Source: Lactobacillales bacterium (GTDB taxonomy: Bacteria > Bacillota > Bacilli > Lactobacillales > Streptococcaceae). Taken from it: DNA of 43,059 nucleotides. This document shows positions 8,197 through 15,831 of this stretch, one piece after another. Each line of letters begins with the position of its first letter. The first letter of the stretch is position 1. A program made the position numbers and the translations under genes. The stretch is taken from positions 1 to 43,059 of the forward strand of contig JAITQW010000004.1 of the NCBI GenBank assembly GCA_031288715.1. The letters are read 5' to 3'. A model generated the notes under the pieces. It saw only the letters and a program-made list of their open reading frames with translations, had not been told where the DNA came from and did not search any database.

Positions 8197-8310
8197 TTAC
8201 CTTTGAGGTAGATTATAGACCCTGCTATATGTAGCTTGTTCTATATCTTTTCTAGCCGTTTCTACGCACCCGTGTGTTCCAGTTGCAAGAAAAAATTGTA
8301 ACGCTATCAT
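8197..8310 (-). pseudogene. Short ORF, possible L,D-transpeptidase catalytic-motif remnant
   Basis: A 37-codon reading frame directly downstream of the tautomerase gene contains ATGTHGCVETARKDIEQATY. HGCV followed six residues later by DI lines up with the YkuD catalytic motif (S/T)HGC(V/I)R....D(I/A), although the usual Arg after HGC(V/I) is Glu here. No ribosome site precedes the ATG at 8310 and the rest of the YkuD domain is absent. It is probably a fragment of a lost gene, or chance. Confidence 0.25.
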
Positions 8311-8317
8311 ATAATTA

Positions 8318-8503
8318 TTATGATTTTTTATGCATTTTTCCATGTGGGTAATAAGTACCTTCTTTTAAATCATTAATAAATACATAGATCGCTTCCTTAG
8401 GAGCTCCTGTATTTTTTGAAACAACTTCTGTCACTTCTTTTGCTAATTTTTCTTTCTGTTCTAAAGTTCTTCCTTCAAATAAATCAATGTTTATAAATGG
8501 CAT
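8318..8503 (-). CDS. 4-oxalocrotonate tautomerase family protein
   Basis: A 61-residue protein of the small tautomerase superfamily, in which the N-terminal proline exposed after Met removal is the catalytic base. The sequence begins MPFINIDLFEGRTLEQKEKL, with Pro2, the usual helix and the VFINDLKEGTYYPHGK strand region. The start at 8503 is chosen because GAAAGGGG precedes it and it exposes the proline; an in-frame start at 8521 would hide it. Members in Firmicutes (YwhB, YusQ-type) mostly have unknown physiological substrates. It lies downstream of gltD with a 130-base gap. Confidence 0.88.
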   Translation of the reverse strand: MPFINIDLFEGRTLEQKEKLAKEVTEVVSKNTGAPKEAIYVFINDLKEGTYYPHGKMHKKS

Positions 8504-8633
8504 TTTATTTACCCCTTTCAATTTTTAGCTCACTTGAGATTCAATTCCTCATCTGTTGGAGCTTCAAAGTCTCATATTACTTTTCCAAAAACAAGATTCA
8601 AGAATTATTTTATCAGAACTAGATTCATTATTT

Positions 8634-10061
8634 CTAAACTCTCAACATTTCATCCACTTTTTCAGCTACCTTACGCCCTTCCAAAATTGCCCAAATCACT
8701 AAACTGGGACCACGTTTCGCATCTCCAGCAACATAAACTTTGGTATTATTCGTTTCATAATTATCAAAAATTTCCTGTACACTAAATTGATGAAATAATG
8801 CTTCATCTGCACCTAGAAAGCCCATTGCTAAGAGCGCAATATCTGCTTTGATCTTTCTCTTTGTCCCAGAAATTGACTCAAATTGAGAATTTACTTTTAC
8901 CACTTCGATACCAGATAGTTGTTTCGTCTCTGTTCCTAGAAAGGCGATTGTCGAAACAGCATGTTCGGTGATTTCTTCGTTAAAAATTTCCAAAGCTTCC
9001 TCTTGCCCATAACCTAGTTTTTTTACCATTGGATATTCTGGCCAAGAGTTATCAGATGTTCGATTTTCTCCTAATTGTTGTGTAATTTCCAATTGTTTCA
9101 CGCTTTTTGCACCTATACGAATCGCTGTAGCAATGCAATCATTCCCTGTATCTCCTCCACCAATAACAACCACATTCTTACCTGCTAGCGACTCTTCTAC
9201 CTGTTTTTGATCAGATTTAAGCAAACTTTTTGTAGCTGCTGTTAGGAAATCAACTGCAAAATAAATCCCTTTTAAATTTCGTCCAGGAACATTCAAATCT
9301 CGTGGAACACCAGCACCATTGGTCAAAATAATATGATCAAATTGCTGATAAATTTCAGAAACCTTTATGTCTTTTCCAACTTCGACATTTTTTTTAAATT
9401 GAATCCCTACTTTTTTCATAGTTTCAATACGACGTTCTATCACTGCTTTCTCTAATTTCATATTAGGAATGCCGTACATCAATAAACCACCAAAGCGATC
9501 TTCCTTCTCAAAAATAGTTACGTTATGACCTAATTGATTTAAACGCCAAGCAGATGATAGTCCTGCCGGTCCTGAACCAATCACAGCAACTCTAAATTTC
9601 GTTCGCTCAACAGGATGACCTGTTTCTTCAACCCAGTCGTTTTCAAAAGCAGTATCAATAATAAAACGTTCATTATCACAAATTGTAATTCCTTCGCCAT
9701 TCAATCCTTCTGTACAAGCTTTTTCGCAAGGAGCAGGACATACACGACTTGTCATCTCTGGCAAAGGATTCGTTCTGCTCAAACGCTCAAAAGCTTTTTT
9801 ATATTCCCCTCGATACAAAAAATCATTCCATTCCGGAATTAAATTTTCATTGGGACAACCAGAAACCGCTGACTTTCCACCATAAAAAACACCTGCATGA
9901 CAAAAAGGAATTCCACAATTCATACACCTGGCTGCTTGTTGAATACGCTCTTTTTCTTCCAAAGGAATTTGCAACTCTTTCCAATCTTCTATCCGTTTAT
10001 CAGCTGATCGATAAGGATTATCCTTTCTTTTATATCCCAAAAAACCAAATGGATTCGCCAT
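8634..10061 (-). CDS. gltD: Glutamate synthase small (beta) subunit / NADPH-dependent oxidoreductase
   Basis: GltD is the FAD-containing subunit that passes NADPH electrons through Fe-S clusters to the glutamate-forming large subunit. About 475 residues. Seen in order: N-terminal Fe-S region with CMNCGIPFCH, GCPNENLIPEW and RVCPAPCEKACTEG; the FAD fold VIGSGPAGLSSAWRLNQLG; the NADPH-binding VVIGGGDTGNDC; and the C-terminal FAD contact YVAGDAKRGPSLVIWAI. I use ATG 10061 (MANPFGFLGYKR), since GGAGTTAAAA precedes it. No gltA/gltB large subunit occurs in the window, so either the partner lies elsewhere or this works as a stand-alone oxidoreductase. Confidence 0.93.
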   Translation of the reverse strand: MANPFGFLGYKRKDNPYRSADKRIEDWKELQIPLEEKERIQQAARCMNCGIPFCHAGVFYGGKSAVSGCPNENLIPEWNDFLYRGEYKKAFERLSRTNPLPEMTSRVCPAPCEKACTEGLNGEGITICDNERFIIDTAFENDWVEETGHPVERTKFRVAVIGSGPAGLSSAWRLNQLGHNVTIFEKEDRFGGLLMYGIPNMKLEKAVIERRIETMKKVGIQFKKNVEVGKDIKVSEIYQQFDHIILTNGAGVPRDLNVPGRNLKGIYFAVDFLTAATKSLLKSDQKQVEESLAGKNVVVIGGGDTGNDCIATAIRIGAKSVKQLEITQQLGENRTSDNSWPEYPMVKKLGYGQEEALEIFNEEITEHAVSTIAFLGTETKQLSGIEVVKVNSQFESISGTKRKIKADIALLAMGFLGADEALFHQFSVQEIFDNYETNNTKVYVAGDAKRGPSLVIWAILEGRKVAEKVDEMLRV

Positions 10062-10242
10062 TTTTAACTCCATTCTTTAAATTCAAAAAATATTATTGTA
10101 AGGCAGACATATAGTTACGTTTCAGCTTCAATTATTTATTATTCCATATATCTCGTAAAAAAACTACAGCATTTATTAACGTAAACTATAACGTTTGTAG
10201 CATTACATTTAATGGAAACCAAGAAAAATAATTTTCTTGAAA

Positions 10243-10271
10243 TTGACAGATCTAAAATTCTCTAATACACT
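10243..10271 (+). promoter_or_regulatory. Promoter of the ribU riboswitch transcript
   Basis: Consensus TTGACA (10243-10248), 17-base spacer, TACACT (10266-10271), placing transcription start about 10 bases before the riboswitch. Confidence 0.7.
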
Positions 10272-10290
10272 CAACCTATCATCATAAGAA

Positions 10291-10410
10291 ATCTTCAGGG
10301 CAGGGTGAAATTCCCGACCGGCGGTAAAAGTCCGCGAGCGAAAGCTGATCTGGTGAAACTCCGGAACCGACAGTAAAACTAATTTAGGTTAAAGTCTGGA
10401 TGGGAGAAGA
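10291..10410 (+). promoter_or_regulatory. FMN riboswitch (RFN element)
   Basis: The aptamer shows the nearly invariant RFN blocks: atcttcagggcagggtgaaa at the 5' end, ttcccgaccggcggtaaaag, gcgagcgaaagctgat, ctggtgaaactccgg, accgacagtaaa, and the closing gtctggatgggagaaga. The family binds flavin mononucleotide and turns off riboflavin uptake or synthesis genes when FMN is plentiful. Directly downstream are a terminator hairpin and ribU, the expected arrangement. Confidence 0.97.
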
Positions 10411-10430
10411 AACACATTTATCGCATTTTT

Positions 10431-10459
10431 GCGTTCCCATTGTTTGTGGAGCGCTTTTT
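10431..10459 (+). terminator. Riboswitch expression-platform terminator
   Basis: gcgttcc (10431-10437) pairs with ggagcgc (10448-10454, one G-U pair), followed by a T-run. It would form when the aptamer is FMN-bound and stop transcription before ribU. Confidence 0.8.
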
Positions 10460-10502
10460 ATATTGATAGGTCAATAAAAATTAGGAAGAAGAAAAATATT
10501 TA

Positions 10503-11078
10503 ATGAGTAGAATAAAAAAATTATTACTTATTTCCTGTTTATCTGCAATGTCTACTGCTTTAATGGTACTTACTCAAATTCCAATGTTTGGCGGATTTAT
10601 GAAATTAGATTTCTCTATTCTTCCAATTCTGGTTTCTCTCTATATACTAGGATTAAGAAGCTCTCTATCTATTCTATTGCTCCGCTCTATTCTAAAATTG
10701 CTATTTTTTAGCGAAGGAATATCTACTATTATCGGTATCCCAATGAATATAATTGCTATGAGTGTATTTATTATGTGCATAGGGTATTTTCAACGAAAAA
10801 ACTCATCTTTTCATTTAAAAAAATTCATCCTTGGAGGAGGTTTAGGAACACTCTTCTCTACAGGAGTAATGCTCATTTTAAATATAATCTATGCTCTACC
10901 ACTTTACGAAAAGTTCATGAATTTCCATCTTGAAAAGATGGGAATGAGCACAAAAGAATGGATCCTCGCAATGGTTATTCCTTTCAACCTCATACAAGGC
11001 ATCTTATTAACCATCTCAGGAAGCCTCTTGCTTACCGCACTTCTCCCAATTATCCATCAATATAATCGATTCACTTAA
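10503..11078 (+). CDS. ribU: Riboflavin ECF transporter substrate-binding component RibU
   Basis: RibU is the membrane S-component that binds riboflavin and works with the shared EcfAA'T energising module, which is not in this window. The 191-residue product is hydrophobic with about six membrane segments and contains the family's FMKLDFSILPIL near residue 32, GIPMNIIAM near 82, and VIPFNLIQGILLTI near 158. ATG follows AGGAAGAAGAAAA. Upstream lie a promoter, an FMN riboswitch and a terminator, which independently point to flavin transport. Transcription probably ends at the inverted repeat 11118-11190. Confidence 0.95.
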   Translation: MSRIKKLLLISCLSAMSTALMVLTQIPMFGGFMKLDFSILPILVSLYILGLRSSLSILLLRSILKLLFFSEGISTIIGIPMNIIAMSVFIMCIGYFQRKNSSFHLKKFILGGGLGTLFSTGVMLILNIIYALPLYEKFMNFHLEKMGMSTKEWILAMVIPFNLIQGILLTISGSLLLTALLPIIHQYNRFT

Positions 11079-11117
11079 AAATCGACTATGTTCATAAGTT
11101 AACAGGTTCTCAGAAAG

Positions 11118-11190
11118 CGAGTATAAAACAAAAACTGCGAAGCAACCTTATTTAGAATTGGCTGCTTACACAGTTTATTTTACACTCTCG
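11118..11190. repeat. Long imperfect inverted repeat between ribU and the radical SAM unit
   Basis: The arms 11118-11147 (cgagtataaaac... agcaacc) and 11160-11190 (ggctgcttacacag... ctctcg) can pair along about 30 positions with several mismatches and a short loop. It sits between two convergent transcripts and may act as a shared terminator, though a long T-run is lacking. The motif taacaggttct just upstream (11099-11109) also occurs at other intergenic repeats in the window. Confidence 0.45.
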
Positions 11191-11198
11191 AATAGACT

Positions 11199-11270
11199 TC
11201 ATTCAGATGCAACAGGCCATGCAATCTCTTCTACATTGGCAATTTCTTGCATTATCTTTTCTAATTCCAC
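11199..11270 (-). CDS. 23-residue peptide ORF, candidate radical SAM substrate
   Basis: A GTG at 11270, one base after the radical SAM stop codon, opens a 23-codon frame. GGAGGTGAAGTAAA, lying over the end of the upstream gene, is an excellent ribosome site for it. The peptide has an acidic amphipathic first part (residues 1-16, with ELEKIMQEIANVEEI) and the tail AWPVASE containing its only aromatic residue (Trp18). Size, coupling and a leader/core-like layout are what one expects of a RiPP precursor modified by a radical SAM/SPASM enzyme. I do not recognise the family; no Cys is present, so thioether links are excluded. It could be a chance ORF. Confidence 0.45.
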   Translation of the reverse strand: MELEKIMQEIANVEEIAWPVASE

Positions 11271-11271
11271 T

Positions 11272-12288
11272 TTACTTCACCTCCATTCTTTGGATGTATT
11301 TAACAACGCCATCTACATAGACCGCATTGTTTTCCTGACACTTATTTTGCTTACATCCCGCTCCCTGAAAATAGACATATCTTCTATCTTCTCCTAACTT
11401 CGCATAAATACTATCCTTAGAAATGGAAGGGACCTTACTTAAATAATCGGCAATTTTCTGCTTAATATTAGGTTCATCCAAATGATCCAAGAATGTCTCA
11501 GGCTCTGGATAACTACAAGTAGCAAAAACTTCACCACTTACATTAACCAAAATAAACTGATTACAAACACCACATAAAAGACAATGTTTTGGAATTCTAC
11601 CTTTAACTCCTTCTTCAATATACGGAGTTAAACCATTGGGAATTTTTGAATCATATGAAAATTGATTCATTTTTTCGATGACTTTACACCATTCTTCTGC
11701 GCTAAAATCACTCCCATCCTTCTGCACAGGATTTAGATAAAAACTTGTCGGATGCACTTTTCGAATAAAAAGAAACATATCATCTAAATAAACAATATTA
11801 TCTCTAGTCAACGTAATAAAAATTGTAGTTCTAATTTTATTTAAGAGTAATTTCTTTATATTCTTCACTACAAGATTAAACTGTTCTTCCTTAGAAAAAC
11901 GAGAAGAATTTGCTTCAAAATTCGGACCATCTAACGAAACTCCAACAGAAACCTTATATCTTTTAAATAATTCTATATACTCTTCAGAAATCAATGTCCC
12001 ATTCGTTTGAATAACATGCTTATAATCAATCACACTTTTCTTCTCAATTACCCTAAAAGCTAACTCACATTGTTTCGGAGTAAACAACATGGGCTCTCCA
12101 CCATGCCAAGTAAATGTTACTTTATTTATTTTATTCAATTGGTTTAATTTTTCAACTAATTTTCCTATTATCTCAATATTCATTTTCCCAGACGTAAACT
12201 TTTCTTTCAATTGTAAATAACAGTAAGAGCATTTTAAATTACAAATTCCACCAACTGGTGTCATAACAACATTCACTGCCCTACTCAT
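11272..12288 (-). CDS. Radical SAM/SPASM domain protein
   Basis: The 338-residue protein is a radical SAM enzyme. Cys16, Cys20 and Cys23 (CNLKCSYC) bind the 4Fe-4S cluster that cleaves S-adenosylmethionine, and WHGGEP (61-66) contacts the SAM amino group. The C-terminal part has more cysteines in a SPASM-like pattern: CLLCGVC, then GEVFATC, then GCKQNKC (312, 317), suggesting one or two auxiliary clusters. The family includes anaerobic sulfatase maturases and RiPP-modifying enzymes; no sulfatase gene is near, whereas a 23-codon ORF follows after 1 base. Start ATG after AAAGGGAGAGTATAT. Which substrate it acts on is inference. Confidence 0.85.
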   Translation of the reverse strand: MSRAVNVVMTPVGGICNLKCSYCYLQLKEKFTSGKMNIEIIGKLVEKLNQLNKINKVTFTWHGGEPMLFTPKQCELAFRVIEKKSVIDYKHVIQTNGTLISEEYIELFKRYKVSVGVSLDGPNFEANSSRFSKEEQFNLVVKNIKKLLLNKIRTTIFITLTRDNIVYLDDMFLFIRKVHPTSFYLNPVQKDGSDFSAEEWCKVIEKMNQFSYDSKIPNGLTPYIEEGVKGRIPKHCLLCGVCNQFILVNVSGEVFATCSYPEPETFLDHLDEPNIKQKIADYLSKVPSISKDSIYAKLGEDRRYVYFQGAGCKQNKCQENNAVYVDGVVKYIQRMEVK

Positions 12289-12317
12289 ATATACTCTCCC
12301 TTTTCTACACAGACATT

Positions 12318-12345
12318 ATTTTAACCGAAAAAATCTAAACATCAA
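12318..12345 (-). promoter_or_regulatory. Candidate promoter of the radical SAM unit
   Basis: Minus-strand TTGATG (12345-12340), 16-base spacer, TAAAAT (12323-12318), about 30 bases before the ATG. It is divergent from the ssrA promoter. Confidence 0.45.
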
Positions 12346-12421
12346 TTATTTTTACATATACATACGAGAAAATAGAATAGTTTGCAAACTCCTATTTAAT
12401 ATATTAGTTGCGCATTTCCTC

Positions 12422-12450
12422 TAGAAAAAAAACGAAGAAATTGCTATACT
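12422..12450 (+). promoter_or_regulatory. Candidate promoter of ssrA
   Basis: TAGAAA (12422-12427), 17-base spacer, TATACT (12445-12450). The start would lie about 40 bases before the mature tmRNA end, consistent with RNase P trimming of a precursor. Confidence 0.45.
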
Positions 12451-12496
12451 GTTAGGGTGTTAGATGAGTTTATTTAATTATGTAATTCTCTCACTT

Positions 12497-12859
12497 GGGG
12501 TCGTTACGGATTCGACAGACATCGTTGAGCTTGGATTGCGTTTCGAAGGTTACGTCTTCGCTAAAACGTTAACAGTTAAATATAACTGCTAAAAAAGAAC
12601 CAAACTTTGCTCTAGCTGCCTAAAAAAACAGCTAATGCAAGATCTGCCTCCTATCACCCATGTAGAAGTTCCAGGTCTCAACTTAAGTGGGATACGCTAA
12701 CGATTTCCGTCTGGAATCATTAGAAGAGACTATCAGACTAGCAAGACAGAGATGCTGTTGCGTGGCATGCTGTGGCGCGAATTTCTAATCATGCAACTAT
12801 GAACGTAAATATTTAAGTGACAAGATGTTTGGACAGGGGTTCAACTCCCCTCGACTCCA
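12497..12859 (+). ncRNA. ssrA: tmRNA
   Basis: Transfer-messenger RNA rescues stalled ribosomes and tags the product for proteolysis. The 5' GGGGTCGTTACGGATTCGAC and 3' GGGGTTCAACTCCCCTCGACTCC ends form the tRNA-like domain; the acceptor arms pair with one G-U, and the 3' end is not followed by an encoded CCA beyond the CCA overlap. The tag frame at 12588-12623 reads AKKEPNFALAA then stop. The ALAA end recognised by ClpXP is intact, but the middle differs from the enterococcal AKNENNSFALAA as I recall it and is one residue shorter. The downstream gctaatgc and pseudoknot region follow. Confidence 0.97.
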
Positions 12860-12869
12860 TTAATAAAAA

Positions 12870-12923
12870 AATAAATCTCTTCAACTCAGCGTATTTCACT
12901 AATAATTATCGAAGAGATTTATT
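12870..12923. terminator. Possible bidirectional terminator between ssrA and bceB
   Basis: aataaatctcttc (12870-12882) and gaagagatttatt (12911-12923) are perfect 13-bp complements around a 28-base loop. It lies between convergent ssrA and the ABC permease gene. The large loop and lack of a T-run make termination uncertain. Confidence 0.45.
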
Positions 12924-12965
12924 CTATATAAATTACCCTTTATCCAATATTCCCTTTCATTGGAC

Positions 12966-14897
12966 CTACCGCTCCACTTGTTGATAATAAGCTTTTGACG
13001 TGATTTTATAAACAATATAGTACAAAAGGATAATCCCTAAAATAATCACTGAAGTATACATAATGATTGTTTTATTATCAATTTGAAAATCAGCCAGCAT
13101 TTGGGTAATCATCTTCATAGCAAAAATTGTGTGTAAAACAGTGATGGCAATTGGTAGGAAGAAAGTCCAGAACACTTGCAAATTGACTATTTTCTTAACC
13201 TCTTTGTGACTTAATCCAACCTTCTGCAAAATATCAAAATTCTTTTTATCAGCTTGTCCCTCGCTAATCTGTTTATGGTAAACAATTAGCCCTACAGCTA
13301 GTATAAAATTTGCTCCCAATAGAAAACCAATAAACGACAATCCTGATATAAATGATTTATAATTTTTCTTATTTTGTTCCTTATTAAGATATTTACCTAC
13401 ATAATCTAAACTTTTTAGAAATTCATCCTTATTTTTTTGAGTTCCTTGTATATCAAAAAGATTATGTGTCTCTAAAACAGGTGAATAATCCGTTTGTGTC
13501 CTCTTGTTTTCCCATTCATAATATTTTTCTATTTTTGAGATTTCTACCTCATCTTTGACAATAAAAATATCGTTTACCATACTAGTAACCTTTGGAAAAT
13601 CTCTTAATTCACGTATAATCTTAGAAATATCATACTTGCTTTCACCGAATTGAATGTTGTTACTTTCATTAACTTTTGGATTAGAAGTAAAAATTACTAC
13701 TTGATTCGCTTTTAAATCCAATGATTTCTTTTCAAAGACAGAATATTGTCTTTCTGTCATTACTAGAAATTCCCCAGCTCCCTCACGATTTACTATATTA
13801 TTTTGAAGTTTTCCACTTAAAGGCGGTGACATTTCAAAAACCACTGCATTCTTTACTAAAAGATGATTTTTATCTGCTTGCTTTGCAATAAACTCATCCA
13901 ATTTTTGTTTTGGCAATTCACTAGAAAGCATAATATCTCTTGAATAGAGTTTATCCATTACTATATCAATACTAAAATAAAGATTTATCGTAAAAATCCA
14001 CGTAATTAATGTCATAGTTAATAAAATCGTGATATTCGCTAAAGAAATACCATTTTGCTTCATTCGGAAAATCATCCCAGAAATAGAAATAAAGTTTCGC
14101 GGTTGGTAGTAAATTTTCTCTCTTTTTTTGAAAAATTTCAATAAAGCAATCGTGCCTACTAAAAACAAAAGATACGTTCCAACAATTACTAAAATAACGG
14201 CCACCATAAACAATAAGATAAATAGACCTTGATCCACAGATAATTTACTAACCATTGATATTGTGTAACCAATCCCTAAACAAATAAAACCAATAACAGC
14301 CAAAACCCATCGAGCCTTAGGTTCCCTCTCTCCCGCTTCTTCTGCGTGCAGCAGTTGGATCGGTGAAACTTTATAAATTGTTCTAATATTCAGCCAAAGC
14401 AATAAAAAGAAAATAGCTAAAAAAAACAAAGTAACTATCATGATCGGTTGTAAATGAATAGAAAAGTGAATGTTAGGTGTATCCAGCATCTTAGCTAACA
14501 ATAAAATCAACGCTTTTGTAAAAATAATTCCACTAAGAATTCCGCCAATCATTGAAAAAACAAAGTTCCAAACTTTTGAAAAGAAAGTGATTTTTATTAA
14601 GTCCGAACGGCTCAATCCTAGCAAATAATAAAGACCATACATCTTTGTTTTGCTTTTCATTAAAAAATTATGAACATAAATTAAAAAAAATACACTAAAA
14701 CATCCTATGATAAAACAACCTGATTTTAAAATCGCGGAAACCGTATTAACCATATCTGAGACATTTTCTGTATTATCTTGAAGCAAATTAATAACTAAAT
14801 TTAGCGCACATACTGCCATACATGCAAATATAAACATTTTCTCTTCATGCGCATTTTTTCTTAAATCACTTAACGCTAATCTATTAAAAAACATCAC
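12966..14897 (-). CDS. bceB: BceB-type ABC transporter permease (FtsX family)
   Basis: BceAB-type transporters detect cell-wall-active peptides such as bacitracin or lantibiotics, free their targets, and signal to a partner histidine kinase. The 643-residue product matches the family length (about 650). It has ten likely membrane segments: four in the first 170 residues, with an FtsX motif around IRTIYKVSPIQLLHAEEAGE, then a group near 195-310, a large hydrophilic domain at about 310-515 (FSIDIVMDKLYSRD to KNYKSFI), and three terminal segments. The large loop between helices 7 and 8 is the ligand-sensing domain of BceB proteins. Its start overlaps the bceA stop by four bases, showing translational coupling. 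Confidence 0.9.
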   Translation of the reverse strand: MMFFNRLALSDLRKNAHEEKMFIFACMAVCALNLVINLLQDNTENVSDMVNTVSAILKSGCFIIGCFSVFFLIYVHNFLMKSKTKMYGLYYLLGLSRSDLIKITFFSKVWNFVFSMIGGILSGIIFTKALILLLAKMLDTPNIHFSIHLQPIMIVTLFFLAIFFLLLWLNIRTIYKVSPIQLLHAEEAGEREPKARWVLAVIGFICLGIGYTISMVSKLSVDQGLFILLFMVAVILVIVGTYLLFLVGTIALLKFFKKREKIYYQPRNFISISGMIFRMKQNGISLANITILLTMTLITWIFTINLYFSIDIVMDKLYSRDIMLSSELPKQKLDEFIAKQADKNHLLVKNAVVFEMSPPLSGKLQNNIVNREGAGEFLVMTERQYSVFEKKSLDLKANQVVIFTSNPKVNESNNIQFGESKYDISKIIRELRDFPKVTSMVNDIFIVKDEVEISKIEKYYEWENKRTQTDYSPVLETHNLFDIQGTQKNKDEFLKSLDYVGKYLNKEQNKKNYKSFISGLSFIGFLLGANFILAVGLIVYHKQISEGQADKKNFDILQKVGLSHKEVKKIVNLQVFWTFFLPIAITVLHTIFAMKMITQMLADFQIDNKTIIMYTSVIILGIILLYYIVYKITSKAYYQQVER

Positions 14898-15652
14898 TCA
14901 TCACCTCGATTTAAGAAATTTGTCATGACATCAGAAATATCTTCTAAAAATTCATGATTTGACTTCTCACCCTTATAAACTTGATGAAAAATACGACCAT
15001 CTCGAATAAACAACACTCGTGAAGAACAACTCGCTGCTAATGATGAATGAGTAACCATTACAATAGTTTGCCCTTGTTTATGGAATTTTTCTAAAATTTT
15101 CAATAATTCTTCTGAATTCTTAGAATCAAGCGCTCCTGTTGGCTCATCAGCTAACAGTAATTCTGGGTTTGTAATCAAAGCTCTCGCAACTGCTACCCGT
15201 TGTTTTTGCCCTCCAGACAATTCGTATGGATATTTATCAAGTAAATCTTGAATTCCTAGAGAATTTACAAGTGAATCTAGCTTCCCTTCTTTATTTTTTG
15301 TATTTCTAGCTAACACTAAAGGGAGATAAATATTCTCTCTTACTGAAAACGTATCTAAAAGATTAAAATCTTGAAAAATAAAACCCAACTTTTCACGACG
15401 AAACTTCGCTAATGCATTTTCAGGAATCGAATCAGTTCGATCTCCATTTATAGTAATTATTCCTTTAGTTGGCATGTCAAGAGTTGCAATCGTATTAAGC
15501 AATGTTGATTTCCCTGAACCACTCTCTCCCATAATTGAAATAAACTCACCCTTCGCTACTGAAAAATCTACATCTTTCAAGGCTATTGTTTTTACTCGTT
15601 TTAACTTTGTTTGATAAATTTTTTGGACATGTTCCACTTTTAATAAACTCAT
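14894..15652 (-). CDS. bceA: BceA-type ABC transporter ATP-binding protein
   Basis: The cytoplasmic ATPase of the peptide-resistance transporter. In 252 residues it carries Walker A GESGSGKST, Q-loop FIFQDFNLLDTFSVRENI, the ABC signature LSGGQKQRVAVARAL, Walker B LLLADEPTGALD and the switch histidine TIVMVTH, all expected for an active MacB/BceA-class ATPase. I start at ATG 15652 (MSLLKVEHVQKIYQ), eight bases after GAGGG; an earlier in-frame start at 15676 lacks a ribosome site. It is coupled to bceB and is separated by a terminator and its own control region from the upstream bceRS operon. Confidence 0.93.
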   Translation of the reverse strand: MSLLKVEHVQKIYQTKLKRVKTIALKDVDFSVAKGEFISIMGESGSGKSTLLNTIATLDMPTKGIITINGDRTDSIPENALAKFRREKLGFIFQDFNLLDTFSVRENIYLPLVLARNTKNKEGKLDSLVNSLGIQDLLDKYPYELSGGQKQRVAVARALITNPELLLADEPTGALDSKNSEELLKILEKFHKQGQTIVMVTHSSLAASCSSRVLFIRDGRIFHQVYKGEKSNHEFLEDISDVMTNFLNRGDE

Positions 15653-15688
15653 CTCGTCTTCCCTCTTTCTTTGCAAATATTTAAATTT

Positions 15689-15753
15689 ATTGTAAAGCGT
15701 TAAATTTAAAAATGTAACTTACAAACTTTTTCTACAAAATAACAAAAGTGTAA
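15689..15753 (-). promoter_or_regulatory. bceAB control region with a BceR-type operator
   Basis: At 15740-15753 the sequence TAACA-AAAG-TGTAA fits the TNACA-N4-TGTAA inverted repeat reported for BceR-like regulators (recalled, not checked). Downstream on the minus strand are TTACAT (15717-15712), a 17-base spacer and TACAAT (15694-15689). The poor -35 box is what one expects of an activator-dependent promoter. A second near-palindrome TGTAA-G-TTACA overlaps the -35 box. Confidence 0.5.
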
Positions 15754-15770
15754 GATTTGTCTCTAAAACT

Positions 15771-15812
15771 AAAAAACAACTATTCTTGTATATAAAGAAT
15801 TTAGCTGTTTTT
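15771..15812 (-). terminator. Terminator of the bceRS operon
   Basis: On the minus strand aaaaacagctaaattctt pairs with aagaatagttgttttt across a short loop with one mismatch, and a T-run follows. It lies 19 bases after the bceS stop and separates it from bceAB. Confidence 0.7.
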
Positions 15813-15831
15813 AAGCAATTTCAAAAAAAGA

